From contig JALGPY010000013.1 of assembly GCA_023055425.1 (NCBI GenBank), positions 12,995,735 to 13,059,734 on the forward strand: a DNA stretch of 64,000 nucleotides, written 5' to 3'. This DNA comes from Linanthus parryae (lineage: Eukaryota > Streptophyta > Magnoliopsida > Ericales > Polemoniaceae). The position numbers and the translations under genes were made by a program. The notes under the pieces are model-generated. The model was not told the DNA's origin. It saw nothing but the letters and a program-made list of their open reading frames with translations, and made no database searches. Below are positions 57,022 through 64,000 of the stretch, piece after piece; the stretch's first letter is position 1, and the number at the start of each line of letters is the position of its first letter.

Positions 57022-59232
57022 TTATCTAACTTTCTTCACTTGTTCTATTTGGTGAATACCTATCTCACCACTACTAACACTCGAACTTAAAAATAATTTA
57101 ACTAACTGATCAGCAGCATCATTTTTAAATCTAGGAATCCAACAAATGGCTGCACTTAAAAAATTAAAATTTTCCTGGCAGACCTTCAAAATTGCTAAAT
57201 TCCAAATGCTTCTTCTCCATTTCAAGGCTTTAACTATTCTCTTGCAGTCACATTCAAAAATGATCATTCTTCCAGCCCATCTCATCATTTACCAACTAGC
57301 CAATCTCAGAGCTAGCGCCTCACTCATTTTTGCAGAAACAACCATTTCCTTGGACCAGCCCCAATCCAGCACATCTCTATTGTCATCTCTCAAGATCCAG
57401 GCCAAATGAGCAATATTTAAAGATGAACACCACCCAGCATCTGTATTGCATTTAGTGAAGCCATTAGGGGGCACTTTCCAAATCTTATCTACCTTTCTTG
57501 GGGTCTGAATAGTCTTCTTCTGCTTCTCATTTCCATCTTTACTACCACTGAGATGTTCATTAATTGACCAGAATCACTCTTTACTTGAAGCACCACCTTA
57601 TTTGGGTTATGGATTTTGTGATCAAACACATTCAGGTTTCTAGTTTTCCAAATGTGTCAACAGGTAAGCACCACACTAAATATCAGATCCTCTGGCACCT
57701 CCTTCTTAGAACACTTCTCAACAAGCTCAGCTAACCAGACTGCAAGATTTTGGACTTCTTTGCACATTTGAGGATTTAGAAATCCCAGAGCAAACCATAC
57801 AAGAATGGTCCAGTTGCATCCAAAGAGACAATGCTCAAGAGTCCCTTGTTTAATACAACAGATTCCACACAAATCACTCTTACTGCACATTCTAGCTTTG
57901 AGATTGGCATTTGTAGCAATAATATTCTTACTCATTCTCCACCAGAACTGCAGAATTCTAGTAGGAAGTGGAGAATACCAAACAAACTTCCAATACTATT
58001 TAGAAAAGCTAAAAGAGGAAGAAGGCTTACCAATCTTTGAATTTGACCAAATTTGCACTTTCTTGTTCATCTTTGTAGCAATTTTTGTGCCTGACTTGAC
58101 AGTGAAAACACCAGAAACTTCATGAGGCCAAACAATGGAGTCCTCCAGATCATTAAGAGAATTGGAAGTTGCATAATTACTTTCACTTCCTCTTCAAAAA
58201 AGTTGTTTTTTAGTAAAGACACTCTCCATTTCTTAGTACTCTGATTTATCAAATCAGAAACTCTAAGCTCTGACTCCTCTCCATCATCCAATTTAACTTT
58301 CATGTACTTAAAAACAGGTATCCATCTCTGCTTAGTAACCACAATTGACTTCCCATTCCCAACACTCCACAAAGCTTCTTTTTCTAGCAACTTCCTACCA
58401 GTCAACAAGCTTGACCAAACCCAGGAAGGATTGTTAGCCTTTGAAGCAGAAAATAAATCACCATTTGGAAATTTCTTAGCTTTGAGGACTCTTGCTAATA
58501 GGGAGTTTGGAGACTTAACGATTCTCCAACAATTTTTTTCAAGAAGAGATTGATTAAAGCTCTGAATATGTTTAAACCCATGCCACTTTCCCATTTATTT
58601 TTTGACATTTCATGCCAACTCAACCAATTCATCTTAGCACCTCTTGGATCTCCTCCCACCAGAATTTCCTAATCAGTTGGGTGATATTAAAGCAAATTCT
58701 CTTAGGGAACTCCCCACATGACATGGTGGAACAGGGAATAGCATATTCTATAGCCTTAAGCACCACTTCTCTACCATATTGAGACAAATTCCTTTTCTTC
58801 CAACCTTGTAGCAATTCTTCAATGATACTACAGATGTAGTTAAGAGCTTCAGACCTAGATCTTCCGCATAAAGCTGGTAAGCCAATGTATTTGACTTTTT
58901 TATCCAAGGCTGGCACTTGACAAAGAGTAGAGATATTACTAATCACTTATGGGTCTGTATTTGGAGAGAAAAGGATTCTAGATTTGTGAAAATTGATTTC
59001 CATACCAGAGGCTTTACCAAAACCATTTAAAATATGAAGGAAGACTTCAACTTCTTCACACTTTGACTGGAGAAAAATTTATGCATCATCAGCAAACATA
59101 AGATGGCTCAAGTTCACCGTCTTCTTTGATATTGACACCCCTTTTATCAACCCCCTGTATTGAGAAGCTTTCAATTGTCTTGAGAGAAGTTCCATAATTA
59201 TCACAAAGAGATAAGGAGGCAAAGGGTCTCCT
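57022..59232 (-). pseudogene. LINE ORF2 remnant (RT 3' half to RNase H), 5' end cut by a gypsy element
   Basis: Reading the minus strand from 59232: GDPLPPYLFVII, then the RT box LMFADDA (about 59100). KYIGLPALCGRSRSEALNYI and LLQGWKKRNLSQYGREVVLK follow, then AIPCSTMSC and IRKFWWEEI (58629-58946), and the SLLARVLKAKKFPNGD stretch (58067-58594). A zf-RVT-like block (CGICCIKQGTLEHCLFGC) comes at 57657-57935. RNase H follows (KCNTDAGW, then EALALRLA and ECDCKRIVKAL) to 57022. Stops and shifts are common. RT sequence upstream of GDPL is missing because the element at 59233 starts there. Confidence 0.88.
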
Positions 59233-60420
59233 TGTAACACCCTGAAAATTTATATAGGGTTAAAATGTAATATTTTAACAAATTTAGAGCTAATGTGTGA
59301 TTTTTTTAAGAAAATTCATTACTAGCTAACATCTGGCAAAGTGGGATTGCATAAAAGGGATGGTTTGGTTTGGATTATTATATGAATAGAGGTTGAATTT
59401 CAATTATTTTTAGAGGATAGGAGAAATCATAATCTACCCTAAACTTTGCAAAAATTGCATTTTAATCTCTCATATGTGTCATTTCCTCAAAATATCAAGT
59501 TCCACCTCTTGACACCTCACATAATGAGGTGTCACACCCCTAAGACATCTCTGGTACCCAAATATAGACAAAACAAAGAGAGAGCATACGGAAACAAAAG
59601 AATATTCGAGAACTATCCAGAGCTATCCAGAGCTCTTCATCCCGCAAATAAAAGATCAATCAAATACTGACCTGGGTGAAGGTGCCAACTTCAAGCTTCG
59701 GTTACAACTTCACCTCTTGGTCAAATAAATTGTTGGTTGGACCTAATTACAACCCGATGCTAGTATCACAAATATCATGGAATTTCTTGGGCTAAATCAG
59801 CCTCTAACCAATCTTAAAACTTCTTGGAAATTGCGGTGATGCAAACTATTTCTGAGCACCTCCAAATATAGAAATATAATGATAATATGTCATCATTATA
59901 ATCCAATATCTTGTGACCACCATGATGAAATTGAGAATCAGTTGCTCCAATGGGCACCTATAGGGTTGATCTTTAATTCCATGTTTTGGATACTATAAAA
60001 ATGTTTAAGTGCGCAATAACCTTAATTTTAAAGTGTTGAATGACACGATAAAGCCTTCTTCTATACTTGAACAAATCTTGTTCTGCTTTCTCCTATGAGA
60101 AGTTGGTTGATAATACTTCAAATATCTCCTAGAGAAGAGTTTCTCATTTTTTTCCCTATCAAAATGATCAGGAAACTAGGCTGAATATCATGTGAGAACG
60201 AAGGAACCAGGGAGTGTAGTAAATTACCTAGAAGTCTTCAAATCATGCAAGTAACAGTGTAAGTTTTCAGGCTTCAATTTTTTTTAATTATGTCTTGTAA
60301 CAGAACTGTTAGGATAAGACTCCTTGCTGGGGCATTACCGTGCCTCAGTGGAGGGCACTTCCGGAGAGTCTAGGGGATCTAAATGTAGTTTCTCCCGCAC
60401 TCCAGGATGGGAGTGATACA
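59233..60420 (+). repeat. 5' LTR of the Tekay-derived element
   Basis: Starts TGTAACACCCTGAAAATT, ends GGGAGTGATACA, with the PBS three bases further on. Its first 438 bp are repeated at 61394-61829. The remaining 750 bp have no counterpart there. Confidence 0.75.
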
Positions 60421-60422
60421 AA

Positions 60423-60434
60423 TGGTATCAGAGC
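60423..60434 (+). other. Primer binding site of the Tekay-derived element
   Basis: TGGTATCAGAGC, complementary to initiator methionine tRNA, the usual primer of Tekay-type elements. Confidence 0.85.
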
Positions 60435-60825
60435 ATTGGTTCTGTGAAGAGACATAATTGGAAACTTAATACGCGGCCAGTATTTTCGAAATTAAAACTG
60501 AATCTTAAAAATGGATGGGGATCTAAGTCTAATGAAAAAGGATTTGTGGGTGAGTACACTCACGAGAGTGTTATATGTGCATGTCTTGGCCTAGTAGGCC
60601 TATGTCATGGAACCTCGGACACATGTTTAAAGTTATTGCACTGCATGATTATAGAAACCTAATGGATCTGATAATGACAGTGAAGTGTGGATGACATTGG
60701 TGTCGTGATGATCCGGTATTCGAGGGAAAGGATGACATATAAACGTTGATGTCGACTGAGTTTTCTCATGAACAGTCTGGAAGCAGGAAATGTTAATGAG
60801 ACGAAGTAGGAAGAGTGAATCCTAC

Positions 60826-61150
60826 GTATTATAATTGTCTTCGGACGTCTAGGTCGTGGCTACAGACATGGGTATAATAATTGTCTTCGGACGTCTGGGC
60901 CGTGGCTAAATACATGGGTATTATAATTGTCTTCGGACGTCTGGGCCGTGGCTACAGACATGGGTATAATAATTGTCTTCGGACGTCTGGGTCGTGGCTA
61001 CAGACATGGGTATTATAATTTTCTTCGGTCGTCTAGGGCGTGGCTACAGACATGGGTATAATAATTGTCTTCGGACGTCTGGGCCGTGGCTACAGACATG
61101 GGTATGATCATTGTGTTCGGACGTCTGGGACATGGCTACAGACATGAGTA
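60826..61150 (+). repeat. 46-bp tandem array inside the Tekay-derived element
   Basis: About seven units with core TTGTCTTCGGACGTCTGGG, then CGTGGCTACAGACATGG. The start of the units alternates between GTATTATAATT and GTATAATAATT for six units in a row, pointing to a 92-bp dimer as the amplified unit. Unit 7 is more diverged. Confidence 0.92.
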
Positions 61151-61376
61151 AGATGAATGGCTATCTGGATATGATCAAGATGAACTAATATCGTGGTTAC
61201 AAACCAGACGAATTGCTAATAGGTGGACACGAAAATACAAAGACATGAAGGTTAAAAGAACTTCGTAAAAGTAATTCAGGCTCTATCTGAGACTTGAAGA
61301 GCAATTCAAGGTAGGGAAAGCAGTTCAGTGTCAAAACAACTACAGAATAATACGGCATCTTCGGGGACAAAGATTC

Positions 61377-61393
61377 TTTTAAGGGGGGTAGAA
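61377..61393 (+). other. Polypurine tract of the Tekay-derived element
   Basis: TTTTAAGGGGGGTAGAA directly before TGTAACAC of the 3' LTR. Confidence 0.8.
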
Positions 61394-61829
61394 TGTAACA
61401 CCCTGAAAATTTATATAGGGTTAAAATGTAATATTTTAACAAATTTAGAGCTAATGTGTGATTTTTTTAAGAAAATTCATAACTAGCTAACATCTGGCAA
61501 AGTGGGATTGCATAAAAGGCATGGTTTGGTTTGGATTATTATATGAATAGGGGTTGAATTTCAATTATTTTTAGAGGATAGAAGAAATCCTAATCTACCC
61601 TAAACTTTGCAAAAATTGTATTTTAATCTCTCATATGTGTCCTTTCCTCAAAATATCAAGTTCCACCTCTTGACACCTCACAAAATGAGGTGACACCCCT
61701 AAGACATCTCCGGTACCCAAATATAGACAAATCAAAGAGAGAGCATACGGAAACAAAAGAATATTCGAGAACTATCCAGAGCTATCCAGAGCTCTTCATC
61801 CCGCAAATAAAAGATCAATCAAATACTGA
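61394..61829 (+). repeat. Truncated 3' LTR of the Tekay-derived element
   Basis: Matches 59233-59670 up to CAAATACTGA and then stops. The following sequence is unrelated to 59671-60420. Confidence 0.8.
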
Positions 61830-63882
61830 ATCCCTCGTCAAGTTATAAGAAAGGGGAGTACCCCGTGGCTTAAGAGGAATAAGCCTCTTGTCAGTTTGAT
61901 GTACCATTTGATAACAGAGATGGAAATCGGGCTATTGCGAGTTCTTAGTGCCCAAACATGGCACTCAATCCAGTGGTTGCCGTTATAGTCGTCGGAAACT
62001 TGGCTGTAAGTAGTTGGAACGTGCTACATCTACCGGATTTTGGGAACTATTTGTGATGCACACGAGTTCGTAGCTCCATCATTTTCTAGAAAGTTTATTG
62101 CCCCGGAAAATGCCAGGTAACTTCTTCGATCCTTGTGCATTTATGATTCTAGAGTGCCCTGTGAAGTCTCTATAAGAATTCGGATCGAATTAGTAACTCA
62201 GAACGTGCCTAGAAACATGATTAGATCAGGTTTGATACTTAGATTGTGCGGTTTGCAGAATGTTACCCAGCTCTGTAATCACTTGCTGAATTCACTTGGG
62301 GTCTTTTGCTGTTCAATCACTTAACTTAAAGTTGCAATTCTTATGTTGAAGTTATCCATTCAATCAGTCTCTGATTGTTTTAATTTTAATCCCAAAGCGG
62401 CATCAATGGAACTCAATAATTTTAAACAATATTTTGTGACCTCCATTTCTTGCTAACTTTCTAATGAATGTGAATAACATGTGAACATGTTGCAAAGCTG
62501 GGATTACTAGCTACAATATTCCTTTTGATCCCATGGCTTGATCACACTTAAACTTCCTGTGACCTTCATTCAAGGTTGCTTCAAAATAATATATGATCCC
62601 ATGGCTTGATCACACTTAAACTTCCTGTGACCTTCATTCAAGGTTGCTTCAAAATAATCTAAGAACTGGTGCTGCAATATTTGACTTCTTGTCAGTTATC
62701 TAACCCCTGAATCTTAAACGTTTTCGGTGCTGATCGCGTCCTCCTAGTCAGATTCACTTTTCCAAAGCTCGCCCATAATCAAATTAGCTTGTGTTTGATA
62801 ATTGAATTAATCATTTTTTTGGTGGGTCCGGTGACCATGTTCAGGGGCTCATAACTACCTCGTTTTGTTTTTGTTTTGACATGGTTTCGGATCCTGTAGA
62901 ATGCATGCGTGTGATACTATGTTTGCCATGTTGATCATTTGGTCTGAATTAGCCACTAGCTCACATGAAATCGTTGTTGAAGTTGTAACATTATCGTCTT
63001 GAACTGCCAAGTTGTGACCTGAGAAATTGTTCAGACTTGTGAAAACTCTAATCTGTCTTTTCGGGCAAGTGAACCCATGTGTCCTCCTGTGTGTTGCTAT
63101 ATGCTTGAGCTTCAAATGCATGTCCTGAATGACCCAAATAACTAACAGATTCTCCCTGTACCGAGCGTGCAAGTGATGGACCCGTTTCACCTCGCTTGAT
63201 GGTTTTGCGAGATTATCATTGCTGCTTGTTCCCTATACCAAGGGCTACAAATATGTGTCATTTAATCTTGTGAATTCGTTCTCAAAACCGCCTCTAAAAT
63301 TGTTGATATTCCTGCAATAGGTATATCGTGGACTGTATGCCTTATCCTAAGATTCAGAGCTGATTTACTGGCCTTCCAATTTCTTGTGAACTAATATAAA
63401 TAAATAATTGAAATTGAATTCCAATTCCTTTCCTGGTTACCTGGAATTATGGCCTGCAATTCCATGATTCGAAGGTCACGAACATTTCCTTTAGTTTCTC
63501 TTAAAATGTTTGAAAGTCCTGCAGATTGTGTAAACACCATGAACTTTCCGGCCACTTATACACCCTGTAAACATGAGGGTATCTCTCTAGCTGATGATCC
63601 ATTTGATGCGTGAGTTGTTTAATGTGCTACTGGGGCCTTTGGCTGCAAGTTCCATTGGGACTTCATCCTTAATTCACTCTCTAAGAACATTTAGAATTCA
63701 TCTTAAACATGCTGCTCAGCTTGATTGCAAAATGGTTGCCTGGGAATGTAAACCAACTTCAGGCATCTATAACCCACTCTCTAATTGATGGATTTTGGTG
63801 AGAACTGATTATGCATACTACTTATATGTAATTTCATAGGCTCATGCTAACCCCTTTGTCCAAGTCAAGATATACGAGGGAA

Positions 63883-63883
<1 letters not shown>
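61830..63883. other. Unassigned DNA, no gene recognised
   Basis: Less AT-rich than the left of the window. The longest ORF (111 codons, minus strand, 62855-63190) has no recognisable domain. No splice-linked exon set was found. It could be a non-coding part of a neighbouring gene or a long repeat. Confidence 0.4.
62526..62659. repeat. 68-bp tandem duplication
   Basis: TGATCCCATGGCTTGATCAC through GGTTGCTTCAAAATAAT occurs at 62526-62593 and again at 62594-62659 with no internal difference seen; the copies differ only in the last three bases (ATA/CTA). Confidence 0.95.

Positions 63884-63976
<93 letters not shown>
63884..63976. repeat. AAT trinucleotide microsatellite, about 31 units
   Basis: An uninterrupted run of ATA/AAT triplets, likely variable between individuals. 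Confidence 0.97.
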
Positions 63977-63977
<1 letters not shown>

Positions 63978-64000
63978 AATGGGTTATTTTAGTTCATATG

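Larger units (their letters stand above)
59233..61829 (+). mobile_element. Non-autonomous Tekay-derived gypsy element, 3' LTR truncated
   Basis: 5' LTR 59233-60420, PBS at 60423, PPT at 61377-61393, partial 3' LTR 61394-61829. The internal part is only about 970 bp, has no gag or pol domain and holds a tandem array. The pre-PPT sequence (GGGGACAAAGATTCTTTTAAGG) matches the well-known end of Tekay/Del polyproteins, so it is a deletion derivative of that lineage. The two LTR copies differ at roughly ten sites over their shared 436 bp. No TSD can be read because the 3' LTR is incomplete. Confidence 0.8.

Noticed and set aside
60826..61150. CRISPR-like array
   Set aside because: Units are contiguous 46-bp tandem repeats with no unique spacers, inside a plant retroelement.
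61830..62100. Continuation of the minus-strand LINE beyond the gypsy element
   Set aside because: A short stretch (TPLSYNLTRD in one frame) loosely fits the RT region before QGDPL, but nothing upstream of it resembles LINE RT.
1..64000. tRNA or rRNA genes
   Set aside because: No B-box with acceptor-stem pairing was noticed. GGTTCGA-like strings occur only inside LTRs. A tRNA scan would settle it.

Overview
The window looks like a eudicot plant nuclear genome segment that is dominated by transposable elements and carries two host genes. This rests on spliced genes with GT-AG introns, plant-type LTR retrotransposons (Sirevirus Ty1/copia, Athila-like and Tekay-like Ty3/gypsy), L1-type LINEs, Stowaway and hAT MITEs, and AT-rich intergenic DNA. 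The species cannot be told from the sequence.

Layout. 1-5146: AT-rich intergenic DNA with two fold-back elements and a degraded gypsy relic. 5147-27030: a Russian-doll nest. A roughly 410-bp TIR element was split by a Sirevirus-type copia element (5230-26691, TSD ACCCC). That element was in turn split inside its reverse transcriptase by a young Athila-like gypsy element (10873-22102, TSD GTTAC). The copia element is full of stops and frameshifts. The Athila-like element has nearly identical LTRs and two long intact ORFs (gag-protease and an extra ORF), but no reverse transcriptase or integrase, so it is non-autonomous.

27291-35881: PEX13, the peroxisomal docking protein, with five coding exons. 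Its 5.8-kb third intron has collected a Stowaway, two copies of a small fold-back MITE and a hAT MITE with a perfect 8-bp TSD. 36200-40000: further MITEs and a 1.2-kb LINE-like retroposon. 40589-41743 (minus): an F-box/LRR gene closest to FBL12. 43400-53000: three solo LTRs with recognisable TSDs (two of the three exact), a second LINE-like retroposon, a hairpin minisatellite, and a tandem duplication in which one copy carries a solo LTR while its sister keeps the empty site. 53760-59232: two degenerate LINEs lying tail to tail. 59233-61829: a Tekay-derived non-autonomous element with a 46-bp tandem array. 61830-64000: unassigned DNA with a 68-bp tandem duplication and a long AAT microsatellite.

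The two host genes are unrelated in function (peroxisomal protein import; a probable SCF ubiquitin-ligase substrate receptor) and show no sign of joint regulation. No new defence or metabolic system was found. The most interesting signals are in the transposons: two unrelated LTR families each carry their own family of 16-bp perfect palindromes, and the extra ORFs of the Sirevirus and the Athila-like element share a domain and overall architecture.
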